A stretch of 64,000 nt of DNA. Source: REEB509 sp044370335. Its GTDB lineage: Bacteria > Pseudomonadota > Alphaproteobacteria > Caulobacterales > Aquidulcibacteraceae. Both the position numbers and the translations under genes were made by a program. The stretch spans positions 1 through 64,000 of the forward strand of contig JBILVS010000002.1 of assembly GCA_044370335.1 (NCBI GenBank). Direction: 5' to 3'. Of the stretch, positions 41,464-50,700 are shown piece after piece. Each line of letters begins with the position of its first letter. Position 1 is the first letter of the stretch. The notes beneath the pieces are model-generated. The model had not been told where the DNA came from, did not search any database, and saw nothing but the letters and a program-made list of their open reading frames with translations.

Positions 41464-43002
41464 ATGACCCGCGCATTGTCCGTTACGCGCGCCGAAAACT
41501 TTCCCGACTGGTATCAAGCCATCGTCAAAGAGGCTGATCTCGCCGAGAACAGCCCCACCCGCGGCTGCATGATTATCAAGCCGTGGGGCTATGGCATGTG
41601 GGAGATGATCCAGGCGCAGATGGATCAGATGATCAAAGACACAGGCCACGACAATTACTATTTCCCGCTTTTGATCCCGATTGGGTTCATCGCGAAGGAA
41701 GCCGACCATGTGGACGGCTTCGCCAAGGAAATGGCGGTCGTCACGCACCACCGGCTCAAGCAGATCGACGGTGAGTTGAAGCCCGATCCTGAGGCCGAGC
41801 TGGCCGAGCCGATGATCATTCGGCCGACATCGGAGACTATCATCGGCGACGCGTTTTCGCGCTGGGTGAAAAGCTATCGCGACCTTCCCGTGCTCATGAA
41901 CCAGTGGGCTAACGTGATGCGCTGGGAGATGCGCACGCGGCTGTTCCTGCGCACGGCGGAGTTCCTCTGGCAGGAGGGCCATACCGCCCACGTCGACGCC
42001 GCAGACGCCAAAGACCACACGCTGCGGATGTTGGAGGTGTATCGGACCTTCGCCGAAGAGGTCCTGGCGATGCCTGTCATCGCAGGGGAGAAGCCTGAGA
42101 ACGAGCGCTTCCCCGGCGCCGATCAGACTTTCTCCATCGAGGCGATGATGCAGGATGGCAAAGCCCTGCAGGCCGGCACGAGCCATTATCTCGGCACGCA
42201 TTTTTCCTCGGCGCAGAATATCCGCTACCAGGACAAAGCCGGCCAGATGCAGCTGGCGCACACCACAAGCTGGGGCACGTCCACCCGCCTCATCGGCGGC
42301 GTAATTATGACCCATGGCGACGACGACGGCCTGAAGACCCCGCCCGCCATTGCGCCAAAGCAGATCGTGATCATCCCGATCCTGCGCGATAAGCCCGAGG
42401 ACGCGGACGTTCTGGCCTATGCCCATGATCTCGCGGCCGAGCTCAAAGCCGCGCGCTACATGGAGCGGCGGGTGCGGGCGCATGTCGACGACAAGCCCGG
42501 CAAATCCGCCGACAAGCGCTGGGATTGGGTCCGCCGAGGAGCGCCGCTCATTTTAGAGATTGGCCCAAGGGACGCCGCCAACGGGCAGGTCAGCTTCATG
42601 CGCCGCGACGCCCTGCGCGAGGGCGACAAAACCAAAAGCCATCAGCTGTCGCGAGCGGATTTTCTAGCCCAGGCGCCTGCCGTGTTGGCCGATATCCAGG
42701 CCAGCCTTTACGCGGAAGCCAAGGCGCGCCTCTCGGGCAACATCAAGACCGACGTCACGACGTTTGCCGAGCTCGAAGCCTATTTCGGCGCCGCCGAAGA
42801 CGAGGACAGTGGCTTCAGAGGTTGGGTGCTTGCGCCCTGGTCCAAGCCCACAGGGGCGGCTCTTGAGGCCATCGACAAACGCCTCAAAACTTTGAAACTG
42901 ACCTTACGCAACGCGCCCCTCGATCAACCCCCGATCACTGGGTCTTGCGTCTTTACCGGCGCGCCCGCGGTCGAATCCGTGCTGATTGCCAGGGCGTACT
43001 GA
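41464..43002 (+). CDS. proS: Prolyl-tRNA synthetase, archaeal/eukaryotic-like (type 3) form
   Basis: 512 residues from the ATG at 41464. Class II synthetase. The N-terminal 'NFPDWYQAIVKEADLAENSP' and 'RGCMIIKPWGYGMWE', the motif 2 region 'RLFLRTAEFLWQEGHTAH', 'LQAGTSHYLGTHFS', and the C-terminal zinc-like domain ending in 'LIARAY' identify the type 3 (archaeal/eukaryotic-like) ProRS. The bacterial editing insertion is absent. Most alphaproteobacteria that I know carry a short type 2 bacterial-like ProRS at this very place (between DUF1467 and lolC/E), so the gene appears to have been replaced in situ. No broken junctions or mobile remnants were seen. Confidence 0.95.
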   Translation: MTRALSVTRAENFPDWYQAIVKEADLAENSPTRGCMIIKPWGYGMWEMIQAQMDQMIKDTGHDNYYFPLLIPIGFIAKEADHVDGFAKEMAVVTHHRLKQIDGELKPDPEAELAEPMIIRPTSETIIGDAFSRWVKSYRDLPVLMNQWANVMRWEMRTRLFLRTAEFLWQEGHTAHVDAADAKDHTLRMLEVYRTFAEEVLAMPVIAGEKPENERFPGADQTFSIEAMMQDGKALQAGTSHYLGTHFSSAQNIRYQDKAGQMQLAHTTSWGTSTRLIGGVIMTHGDDDGLKTPPAIAPKQIVIIPILRDKPEDADVLAYAHDLAAELKAARYMERRVRAHVDDKPGKSADKRWDWVRRGAPLILEIGPRDAANGQVSFMRRDALREGDKTKSHQLSRADFLAQAPAVLADIQASLYAEAKARLSGNIKTDVTTFAELEAYFGAAEDEDSGFRGWVLAPWSKPTGAALEAIDKRLKTLKLTLRNAPLDQPPITGSCVFTGAPAVESVLIARAY

Positions 43003-43035
43003 CCAAAGATCTGAGCCAACCCAAAGGGAGCCCCA

Positions 43036-44304
43036 ATGTCGGGCCAAGCCGCGCCTTTCGGTCTATTCGAACGCACCCTCGCGGGGCGGTATCTGCGCGC
43101 CAAGCGCAGCCACGGCGGCGTGGCGCTGATCTCGATCATCTCGTTCTTCGGCATCATGGCGTCGGTCATGGTGCTGATCGTCACTATGTCGGTGATGAAC
43201 GGCTTTCGAGAGACGCTTCTGTCCCGGATCTTGGGCGTGGACGGGCATATCCTGATCCACACCCGGGATCTCGATCCCATCACACGGGATGAGATCGTGG
43301 CGGCGGCCCTCGCCACCGAGGGGGTGGTCAGCGTAAGCCCAGTCATCGAGGAACAGGCGCTCGCGGTAGTGGATGGTTTCTCCACCGGCATTGTCGTGCG
43401 CGGCGTGCTTCGCGAAGATCTCGAGGCCCTGTCGCTGATCAACGACAACATCTACGGCTCCTTGGATGCCTTCAGCGATGCCGACGCCCCAGGTCTCATC
43501 ATCGGCTCCGGCGTCGCCGCACGGCTTGGGTATCTTCAGCCCGGCATGGGGTTTTCGGTGCTTGCCCCACAAGGGTCCGCGACCCCCTTCGGCCTGACGC
43601 CGCGGCGTAAAAGCTATCCCGTCGCCGGCGTCTTCAATTCCGGCACCCAGCGCTATGACGCGATCCAGGTCTATATGCCGATCGAGCAAGCCCAGATCCT
43701 GTTCCAGCGCGGAATTAGCGTCGATCGCCTGGAAGTGCGGGTGCAGAACCCCGACAACACGCTCCCCGTCGTCCGCGCGCTTCAGGCGCGGCTCGATCCT
43801 TCGATCCAGATCACCGACTGGCGCGCCGCCAACAATGAGTTGCAGGGCGCGCTGGAGGTCGAGCGCAACGTCATGCGGCTCATTTTGATGATGATCGTGG
43901 CGATTGCGGCCCTCAACATCATCTCCGGCCTCGTCATGCTGGTGAAAAACAAAGGCCGCGACATCGCGATCCTGCGCACGATGGGCGCAACACGAGGCTC
44001 GATCCTGCGAATATTCTTCATGACCGGGGCCGCGGTCGGCGTGCTCGGCACCGTGGTGGGCGTTGTGCTGGGGGTCGCATTCTGCGTGTTCATCGGACCG
44101 ATCCAGGACTTTTTATCCACTGTCCTCGGCTTTGATGTCTTCCCCGGCGAGGTCTATGCCCTGGACGCCCTGCCGGCCAAGGTCGAATGGGGGGAGGTGG
44201 CCCTGGTGGCGGGCTGGTCGCTCTTCATGTCGTTTGTGGCGACGCTGCCGCCGTCCTTACGAGCGGCGCGCCTCGATCCGGTGGAGGCGCTCCGCTATGA
44301 GTAA
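43036..44304 (+). CDS. lolC: Lipoprotein-releasing ABC transporter permease (LolC/E, LolF type)
   Basis: 422 residues. It moves outer-membrane lipoproteins from the inner membrane to the periplasmic chaperone LolA. There is an N-terminal membrane helix ('VALISIISFFGIMASVMVLI'), a large periplasmic domain (about residues 50-270), and three C-terminal helices in the FtsX-like domain ('LILMMIVAIAALNIISGLVM', 'GRDIAILRTMGATRGSILRIF'). Only one permease gene is present, as in other alphaproteobacteria where a LolF homodimer replaces LolC and LolE. It overlaps lolD by 8 bases. Confidence 0.94.
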   Translation: MSGQAAPFGLFERTLAGRYLRAKRSHGGVALISIISFFGIMASVMVLIVTMSVMNGFRETLLSRILGVDGHILIHTRDLDPITRDEIVAAALATEGVVSVSPVIEEQALAVVDGFSTGIVVRGVLREDLEALSLINDNIYGSLDAFSDADAPGLIIGSGVAARLGYLQPGMGFSVLAPQGSATPFGLTPRRKSYPVAGVFNSGTQRYDAIQVYMPIEQAQILFQRGISVDRLEVRVQNPDNTLPVVRALQARLDPSIQITDWRAANNELQGALEVERNVMRLILMMIVAIAALNIISGLVMLVKNKGRDIAILRTMGATRGSILRIFFMTGAAVGVLGTVVGVVLGVAFCVFIGPIQDFLSTVLGFDVFPGEVYALDALPAKVEWGEVALVAGWSLFMSFVATLPPSLRAARLDPVEALRYE

Positions 44305-44983
44305 GCCTATTTTACGCCTTGCGGGGCTGACCCGCATTTTCAAGACCGGCGAAGAGGAGCTCCGCGTCCTCGATGGGGCCGAGCTGTCCATTTCCGCCGG
44401 CGAGATCGTCGGGCTGGTAGGCCCCTCGGGGTCCGGCAAATCGTCGCTTCTGCACGCCGCGGGTCTCCTCGAACGTCCGACCAGCGGGGAAACTTGGATC
44501 GACGGGGTGGCCGCCTGGGGCCTCGACGACAACGAACGCACGGCCCTCCGGCGATCCCGGATCGGCTTTGTCTATCAGGCGCACCACCTGCTGCCGGAGT
44601 TCGACGCCCTCGACAACGTCGCTCTCCCACAGCTGATTGCCGGCGTGAAGCCTGCCGTCGCCAGGGCTGAGGCCCAGCGCCTCTTGGAGCTGATGGGGCT
44701 TGGAAAGCGTTTGCGGCACCAGCCGCCGCAGCTCTCGGGCGGGGAGCAACAACGGGTCGCCATCGCGCGCTCTTTGGCGAACAAGCCGAAGCTGCTCCTG
44801 GCCGACGAGCCCACGGGCAACCTCGATCCACACACCTCCTCGGTGGTGTTTAAGGCGCTGCATGATCTCGCCCGCCACGAAGGGGTCGCCGCCTTGATCG
44901 CTACCCACAATATGGAGCTGACCAAGCACATGGACCGAGTGATGGCCCTGCGGGACGGCAAACTCGAACAGCTGAAGCCTTAA
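44297..44983 (+). CDS. lolD: Lipoprotein-releasing ABC transporter ATP-binding protein
   Basis: 228 residues from the ATG at 44297, inside the end of the permease gene. Walker A 'VGPSGSGKSSLLHAAGLLE', Q-loop in 'IGFVYQAHHLLPEF', ABC signature 'LSGGEQQRVAIARSL', Walker B 'KLLLADEPTGNLD' and the H-loop 'ALIATHNMEL' are all present. It powers lipoprotein release with the upstream permease. Confidence 0.97.
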   Translation: MSKPILRLAGLTRIFKTGEEELRVLDGAELSISAGEIVGLVGPSGSGKSSLLHAAGLLERPTSGETWIDGVAAWGLDDNERTALRRSRIGFVYQAHHLLPEFDALDNVALPQLIAGVKPAVARAEAQRLLELMGLGKRLRHQPPQLSGGEQQRVAIARSLANKPKLLLADEPTGNLDPHTSSVVFKALHDLARHEGVAALIATHNMELTKHMDRVMALRDGKLEQLKP

Positions 44984-45010
44984 GGGGCGGGGGCGTTGAT
45001 GCCTAGACGA

Positions 45011-45048
45011 AACGATTCGGAACAAATATGGAACTTTTGCGAATCGTT
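45011..45048. promoter_or_regulatory. Inverted repeat enclosing a LexA-type box upstream of dnaE
   Basis: AACGATTCG (45011-45019) and its exact complement CGAATCGTT (45040-45048) flank 20 bases. Inside lies GAAC-AAATATG-GAAC (45020-45034), which read on the other strand is GTTC-N7-GTTC, the known LexA direct-repeat site of alphaproteobacteria. The dnaE start is 28 bases after the box. SOS control is inferred. Confidence 0.6.
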
Positions 45049-45062
45049 GCTACAGTCATGCC

Positions 45063-48000
45063 ATGACCAAGCCCTTCGTGCATCTGCGGGCCCGTTCGGC
45101 CTATTCCCTCCTCGAAAGCACCCTGCAGGTCTATGATTTGGCAAGGCTGGCTCAGCAGCACGGGATGCCGGCGCTGGCCTTGACCGACACGAACAACCTC
45201 TTCGGCGCGCTTGAGTTCTGCGACGTCTTCGGAGGCAAGGGCCTGCAGCCGATCATCGGTTGTGCCCTCAATCTTCAAGTGGGCGCTGAAAATCTCGGAC
45301 CCCTCGCGCTTCTGGCCCAGACCGAAGCCGGTTACGCGGCGCTGATGCGGCTGTCCTCGCTCGCCTATCGGCGGGCGGTGGATGTCGGCGCGCCCGGGGT
45401 TCCTTTGGAGGCCCTGACGGCGGATCAGGACGGTCTGATCTGCCTGACGGGCGGCCACGAAGGGCCGCTTAAGCTTCTTTGCGGCCAGAAACGGCACGCA
45501 GAGGCCGAAACCTTGCTCGACGCCTTGGCCAAGGCCTTCGGTGACCGACTTTACGTTGAAATCCAGCGCCACTGCGAGGCCGGCGACGCCGAGCACGAAG
45601 AAGAACTGATCGCCTGGGCCTATGGGCGGGACCTAGCCCTGGTCGCCACCAATGACGTGCGGTTTGAGGCCGAGGCCGATCACCCCGCGCACGACGCGCT
45701 GATGTGTATCGCCGGGGGCACCTATCTTGGCGCTGCCGACCGACCGCGGGTCGGGCCCTATCGGACGTTTGCGTCTGCAGAAGAGATGGCGGAGCGCTTC
45801 GTCGATCTTCCGGAGGCGCTTGAAAACACGGTGGAGATTGCCCGACGCTGTTCGTTCAAGCTGAAGAAGATCGACCCGATCCTGCCGCGGTTTACCGGCG
45901 ACGGCGGCCTGGATGAACCGGCGGAACTCCGCGCCCAGGCGGCGGAAGGCCTGCGCCAACGACTGGCGGCGCTGGGTCCAGAGAATCTTGCCGCCCCGGA
46001 GGAAGAGTATTGGACCCGGCTCGAGTTTGAACTCGGCATCATTATTCAAATGAAGTTCCCGGGCTACTTCCTGATCGTGTCTGACTTCATCAAGTGGGCG
46101 AAGGCGCAGGGAATCCCTGTGGGTCCCGGTCGGGGGTCGGGGGCGGGGTCTCTCGTGGCCTATGCGCTGACCATCACCGACCTTGATCCGTTGCGGTTTG
46201 GCCTTCTGTTTGAGCGATTCTTGAACCCCGAGCGGGTCTCAATGCCCGACTTCGATATCGACTTCTGCCAAGAACGGCGCGGCGAGGTCATCGCCTATGT
46301 CCAGGAAAAGTACGGCCACGAACGGGTGGCGCAGATCATCACCTTCGGCACGCTTCAGGCGCGTGCCGTGCTGCGGGACGTGGGCCGGGTAATGCAATTG
46401 CCCTTCGGCATGGTGGATCGGCTCGCCAAGCTCGTGCCGGCGAACCCCGCGAGCCCCGTGACCCTGGAAAAGGCGCTCATCATTGAGCCGCGGCTTGCAG
46501 AGGCGAAAGCGCAAGAGGCGGATGTGGCGGCGCTTTTGGACACTGCGCTCCAATTGGAAGGCCTCTACCGGAACGCCTCCACCCATGCCGCGGGCATCGT
46601 GATCGGCGACCGTCCCCTCGATCAGATCGTGGCGCTTTATCAGGATCCTCGGTCGGACATCCCCGCTACTCAGTTCAACATGAAGTGGGTCGAAAGCGCC
46701 GGGTTGGTGAAGTTCGACTTCTTGGGCCTGAAAACGCTGACAGTCATTGATCGGGCGCTTGGTTATCTGCGCCTGCAGGGTTTTGAGCTTGATCTCTCCA
46801 AGATCGGGTTCGACGACGAGAAGACCTATGAGCTTTTGGCCTCGGGCGCGACCTTCGGCGTGTTCCAGCTGGAAAGCCAGGGCATGCGCGACACTCTGCG
46901 CAAAGTGAAGCCCAACAAGCTTGAAGACATCATCGCGCTGATTTCGCTTTATCGCCCCGGTCCGATGCAGAACATTGACCACTATGCAGCGGTGAAGTCG
47001 GGGGCGGAGAAACCCGATTACCTGCACCCAAGCCTGCAACCTTATCTGGAGGAGACCTATGGGGTCATCATCTACCAGGAGCAGGTCATGCAGATCGCCC
47101 AGGTGCTTTCAGGCTACAGCCTGGGCGAAGCCGATCTCTTGCGCCGCGCCATGGGTAAGAAGAAGCCCGAGGAGATGGCCAAGCAGAAGACCCGCTTCTT
47201 GGAGGGCGCCTCCGCCCGCGGCGTTGACGAGGCCAAGGCCTCCCACATCTTTGATCTCGTTGCGCAATTTGCCGGATACGGGTTCAACAAGAGCCACGCG
47301 GCGGCCTATGCGGTCGTCGCCTACCACACGGCCTACCTCAAGGCGCATTACCCTGTTGAGTTCATCGCCGCCTCGATGAGCCTCGATATCGCCAACAGCG
47401 AAAAGCTCGCAAGCTTCAATCAGGACGCCCGCCGGATGGGGGTCGCGGTCTTGCCGCCGGACGTGAACGCCTCGGACGCCGATTTCAGCGTGGAGAACGG
47501 CGCCATCCGCTACGCTTTAGGGGCGGTGCGGAACGTCGGCCTGGCCGCTATGCAGGGGCTTGTGGCAGAACGCCGCCGGGCCGGCCGGTTTACGTCGCTG
47601 CACGATTTCGCGGAGCGCCTGGATACCAGCGTCGTCAACCGCCGGCAGCTGGAAAACCTCGCCAAGGCGGGGGCTTTTGACGGTCTGGACGCCGACCGCG
47701 CCCGCGCCTTTGCCGCGTGTGAAACGCTGGCCGCCTATGCTGCGGCCCGAACCCATGAAAAGGCGAGCCCGCAAGCGAGCCTATTTGGCGTCGCGGAAGA
47801 GAAGTCCCTCCGGCCGCCTCTGCCCAAAAGCCCGGCCTGGTCAGGCCAGCAGCGGCTCGACGCCGAACGCGAGGCCGTCGGATTCTATCTGACCGGCCAC
47901 CCCCTGTCTGACTATTTTGCCGAGGCGCGGGAAGGGAGCCTCTATTCCTATCTGGATGTCCTGGAAGAAGGGGAGACCGAACCGCGGACGGTCGCTATGG

Positions 48001-48476
48001 CCGGGGTTGTGCGTCGGGTGATGCCGCGACCCGCCCGAGACGGCTCCGGCGTTTTCGCTTTTGTCGGCCTGTCTGACCCCTCCGGAGACTATGACGTTAT
48101 CGTCAATCCCGAGGCCTTCTCGATCGAGCGCGGGCATCTGGAGTTGGGCAGGGCCATGGTCTTCCGCGCCCGCGTCCGCTGGAAGGACGGCGACCTGAAG
48201 CTTTCCGGCGACAGTTTTGAGGTTCTGGAGGCAGCGGAGGCACGCGCCACCCAGGTCTTGCGGCTGGACATCCGAGAAGGGGCCTCGATGAAGGATATCG
48301 CCCAGCTTATCAAAGGCCTGCCGGAAGGGGCGGCCACCGAGAAACGCCCGCTTCTGTTGGTCCTGCGCCTGGCCGACGGCCGGGAGGTGGAGCTTTCGGT
48401 GGGCGGCGGCTTCCCTGCGGGGGCAGCGGCCCGAGCGGCGCTGAAAGCCGCCCGAGGGGTCGAACGAGTGGCCTAA
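45063..48476 (+). CDS. dnaE: DNA polymerase III subunit alpha
   Basis: 1137 residues. It is the replicative polymerase subunit. Domains in order: a PHP domain ('FVHLRARSAYSLLEST', with a degenerate metal motif), a palm domain with the catalytic acids in 'MPDFDIDFCQERRGEVI' near residue 395, the conserved 'GPGRGSGAGSLVAYAL', 'RNASTHAAGIVIGDRPL' and 'LYRPGPMQNIDHY', a helix-hairpin-helix region ('YGFNKSHAAAYAVVAYHTAY'), then an OB-fold ('VAMAGVVRRVMPRP'). Sequence and position (lolD-dnaE-rpsB) mark it as DnaE1, not the SOS polymerase DnaE2. A LexA-like box lies upstream. Confidence 0.97.
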   Translation: MTKPFVHLRARSAYSLLESTLQVYDLARLAQQHGMPALALTDTNNLFGALEFCDVFGGKGLQPIIGCALNLQVGAENLGPLALLAQTEAGYAALMRLSSLAYRRAVDVGAPGVPLEALTADQDGLICLTGGHEGPLKLLCGQKRHAEAETLLDALAKAFGDRLYVEIQRHCEAGDAEHEEELIAWAYGRDLALVATNDVRFEAEADHPAHDALMCIAGGTYLGAADRPRVGPYRTFASAEEMAERFVDLPEALENTVEIARRCSFKLKKIDPILPRFTGDGGLDEPAELRAQAAEGLRQRLAALGPENLAAPEEEYWTRLEFELGIIIQMKFPGYFLIVSDFIKWAKAQGIPVGPGRGSGAGSLVAYALTITDLDPLRFGLLFERFLNPERVSMPDFDIDFCQERRGEVIAYVQEKYGHERVAQIITFGTLQARAVLRDVGRVMQLPFGMVDRLAKLVPANPASPVTLEKALIIEPRLAEAKAQEADVAALLDTALQLEGLYRNASTHAAGIVIGDRPLDQIVALYQDPRSDIPATQFNMKWVESAGLVKFDFLGLKTLTVIDRALGYLRLQGFELDLSKIGFDDEKTYELLASGATFGVFQLESQGMRDTLRKVKPNKLEDIIALISLYRPGPMQNIDHYAAVKSGAEKPDYLHPSLQPYLEETYGVIIYQEQVMQIAQVLSGYSLGEADLLRRAMGKKKPEEMAKQKTRFLEGASARGVDEAKASHIFDLVAQFAGYGFNKSHAAAYAVVAYHTAYLKAHYPVEFIAASMSLDIANSEKLASFNQDARRMGVAVLPPDVNASDADFSVENGAIRYALGAVRNVGLAAMQGLVAERRRAGRFTSLHDFAERLDTSVVNRRQLENLAKAGAFDGLDADRARAFAACETLAAYAAARTHEKASPQASLFGVAEEKSLRPPLPKSPAWSGQQRLDAEREAVGFYLTGHPLSDYFAEAREGSLYSYLDVLEEGETEPRTVAMAGVVRRVMPRPARDGSGVFAFVGLSDPSGDYDVIVNPEAFSIERGHLELGRAMVFRARVRWKDGDLKLSGDSFEVLEAAEARATQVLRLDIREGASMKDIAQLIKGLPEGAATEKRPLLLVLRLADGREVELSVGGGFPAGAAARAALKAARGVERVA

Positions 48477-48679
48477 GACGGTCCTGAAACGGGCCAGGAA
48501 AGTCTCTTTCGCGCCCGCCCTCTTGCCATTTGGCCGCATCTCCCTTACTTGCGCGCCATCTCTCACGCGGGGTCTGGCGGTCGTTTCGGATTCGAAGCGC
48601 CTGCTCCACCGGTGGCGGCTGAGCCTTTCGGGCTTTCCGGCTCCTCCCTGCGGCGGCCTAACCGGATTGGAGTAAAGAT

Positions 48680-49480
48680 ATGGCTTTGCCTGAGTATTCG
48701 ATGCGTCAACTTTTGGAAGCGGGTGCGCATTTCGGTCACCAGACCCACCGCTGGAACCCGAAGATGGAACGCTACATCTTTGGCGTTCGGTCTGGGATCC
48801 ACATCATCGATCTGTCCCAGACTACTCCGCTTCTGCACCAGGCGCTGTTGAAGGCGCGAGAAGTGGCGGCGAAGGGCGGCCGGATCCTATTCGTGGGCAC
48901 CAAGCGCCAGGCGAGCGATCCCATCGCCGCCGCCGCCAAGCGCAGCGCCCAATACTTCGTGAACCAGCGCTGGCTGGGCGGCACGCTCACCAACTGGCAG
49001 ACGGTTTCGAAGTCGATCCAGCGTCTGCGTGAGCTCGAAGCCATTGTCAACGGCGACGGCGGCGGCCGCACCAAGAAAGAGCTTCTTACCCTGACCCGTG
49101 AACGCGACAAGCTCGACCGTTCGCTGGGCGGCATCGCGGCCATGGGCGGCATCCCCGACCTGATGATCGTGATCGACACCAACAAGGAAGCGATCGCCAT
49201 CCAAGAGGCCCGCAAGCTGAACATCCCCGTCGTGGCCATCGTCGACAGCAACTGCGATCCGGACGTGGTGGACTTCCCCATCCCGGGCAACGACGACGCC
49301 TCTCGCGCCATTCAGCTTTACTGTGACCTGCTCGCGGATGCTATCCTCGACGGCCTCGCCGAAGGGCAGGGCCGGGCCGGATACGACATCGGTGCTATGG
49401 CTGAGCCGATGCGCGAACCCGCCCTCGCCATCGACGAGGCGGCCTCAGCGCTGGCCGTTGAAGAACAGCCCGCCTCCTAA
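48680..49480 (+). CDS. rpsB: 30S ribosomal protein S2
   Basis: 266 residues. Conserved landmarks: 'YSMRQLLEAGAHFGHQTHRWNPKM', here seen as LLEAGAHFGHQTHRWNPKM, 'IHIIDLSQT', 'FVGTKRQAS', 'QRWLGGTLTNWQTV', 'IPDLMIVIDTNKEAIAIQEA' and 'PGNDDASRAIQLYC'. A short acidic/Ala-rich tail follows. GGAG lies before the ATG. The 203-base gap from dnaE should contain the promoter and possibly an autoregulatory leader, but I could not define either. Confidence 0.98.
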   Translation: MALPEYSMRQLLEAGAHFGHQTHRWNPKMERYIFGVRSGIHIIDLSQTTPLLHQALLKAREVAAKGGRILFVGTKRQASDPIAAAAKRSAQYFVNQRWLGGTLTNWQTVSKSIQRLRELEAIVNGDGGGRTKKELLTLTRERDKLDRSLGGIAAMGGIPDLMIVIDTNKEAIAIQEARKLNIPVVAIVDSNCDPDVVDFPIPGNDDASRAIQLYCDLLADAILDGLAEGQGRAGYDIGAMAEPMREPALAIDEAASALAVEEQPAS

Positions 49481-49603
49481 TCGCAGGTTGTCGGCGCGGC
49501 CTTTGATCGAATCGGCCCACGCGACGCACACACACACGTCAGACGGGGTCCCGAGGGCGGTCATCGCCCCGGGGCTTCCGGGTATTTGTTAAGGAGAAAG
49601 ATC

Positions 49604-50563
49604 ATGGCCGAGATTAGCGCCGCGCTCGTGAAGGAACTGCGCGACAAAACGGGCGCGGGTATGATGGATTGCAAAAAGGCCCTCAGCGAGAACAGCGGCG
49701 ATATCGAAGCCGCGATCGATTGGCTGCGGGCCAAAGGCCTATCCAAAGCCGCCAAGAAGGCTGACCGCGCGGCGGCTGAAGGCCTCGTGGCGGCGACGAG
49801 CGCCCGTGACGGCGCCGGCGGCAAGGCCGCCATGATCGAGTTCAACGCTGAAACCGACTTCGTCGCTCGCAACGACACGTTCCAAGCCGCCGCCCGCAGC
49901 TTCGCCCAAGCCGCGCTCAAGGTCGACGGCGATCTGGCCAAGCTGCTAGCCCAGCCCAGCCCGAACGGGGACGGCACGGTGCAGGACGCCGTGACCTCGC
50001 TGATCGCCACGATCGGGGAGAACATGATGTTGCGCCGGTCGGCGAGTCTTGCGGTGAACCCGGGCGCTGTAGGCGTTTACATCCACAACGCGGTGTCTGA
50101 GGGCTTAGGCCGGCTCGGCGTGATGGTCGCCCTTGAGTCTGCGGGTTCAGCGCCAGCTCTTGAAGATCTGGCGCGCAAGATCGCCATGCACGTCGCGGCG
50201 ACCAACCCTGTTGCGCTTTCGGAAGCCGAGGTGCCGGCGGAACGCCTGGAACGCGAAAAGGCGATCCTGGCCGAGCAGATCGCTCAGGACCCGAAGGCCG
50301 CGGGCAAACCGCAACAGGTCCTCGACAAGATGATGGAGGGCCGCATCCGCAAGTTCCTTGAGGAAGTGGTGCTCTTGAAGCAGTCCTTTGTCGTCAACCC
50401 GGACCTGACGGTGGAAGCTGCGGTGAAGGCCGCGGAGAAAGACGTCGGCGCCCCGATCACGGTGAAGGCGTTTGTCCGCTTCGCCCTCGGGGAAGGCGTG
50501 GACAAAGGTCCGGAGAGCGATTTCGCCGCAGAGGTCGCGGCGATGACGGGCGGCAAGGCCTGA
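49604..50563 (+). CDS. tsf: Elongation factor Ts
   Basis: 319 residues from the ATG at 49604, with AAGGAGA 7 bases upstream. EF-Ts exchanges GDP on EF-Tu. The N-terminal UBA-like part ('LVKELRDKTGAGMMDCKKAL') and the core 'IEFNAETDFVARND' with the key TDF motif are present, as is 'MHVAATNPVALSEAEVP'. It follows rpsB in the standard order; the 123-base gap contains a short CA repeat near 49527. A strong hairpin follows the gene. Confidence 0.98.
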   Translation: MAEISAALVKELRDKTGAGMMDCKKALSENSGDIEAAIDWLRAKGLSKAAKKADRAAAEGLVAATSARDGAGGKAAMIEFNAETDFVARNDTFQAAARSFAQAALKVDGDLAKLLAQPSPNGDGTVQDAVTSLIATIGENMMLRRSASLAVNPGAVGVYIHNAVSEGLGRLGVMVALESAGSAPALEDLARKIAMHVAATNPVALSEAEVPAERLEREKAILAEQIAQDPKAAGKPQQVLDKMMEGRIRKFLEEVVLLKQSFVVNPDLTVEAAVKAAEKDVGAPITVKAFVRFALGEGVDKGPESDFAAEVAAMTGGKA

Positions 50564-50604
50564 GTCCGTTTCTCCGTCGCTCATGACGGTGATAATCGTG
50601 CAAA

Positions 50605-50639
50605 GAGGGCGCGCTTCGGTCTTGCCGGAGCGCGCCCTC
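50605..50639 (+). terminator. Strong hairpin between tsf and pyrH
   Basis: A 15-bp GC-rich stem with one G-T pair (50605-50619 with 50625-50639) and loop TCTTG. No T-run follows, so it may be a Rho-aided terminator or an mRNA-stabilising structure at the end of the rpsB-tsf unit. Confidence 0.55.
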
Positions 50640-50700
50640 CGCGCTTAGAGGTTCGGCGTTCGGAGCGGTGCTCCTCTCCTCAAGTCTCAAGGCCGCCCGC

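Noticed and set aside
49520..49540. Short CA repeat between rpsB and tsf
   Set aside because: Only about four units; too short to call a functional microsatellite.
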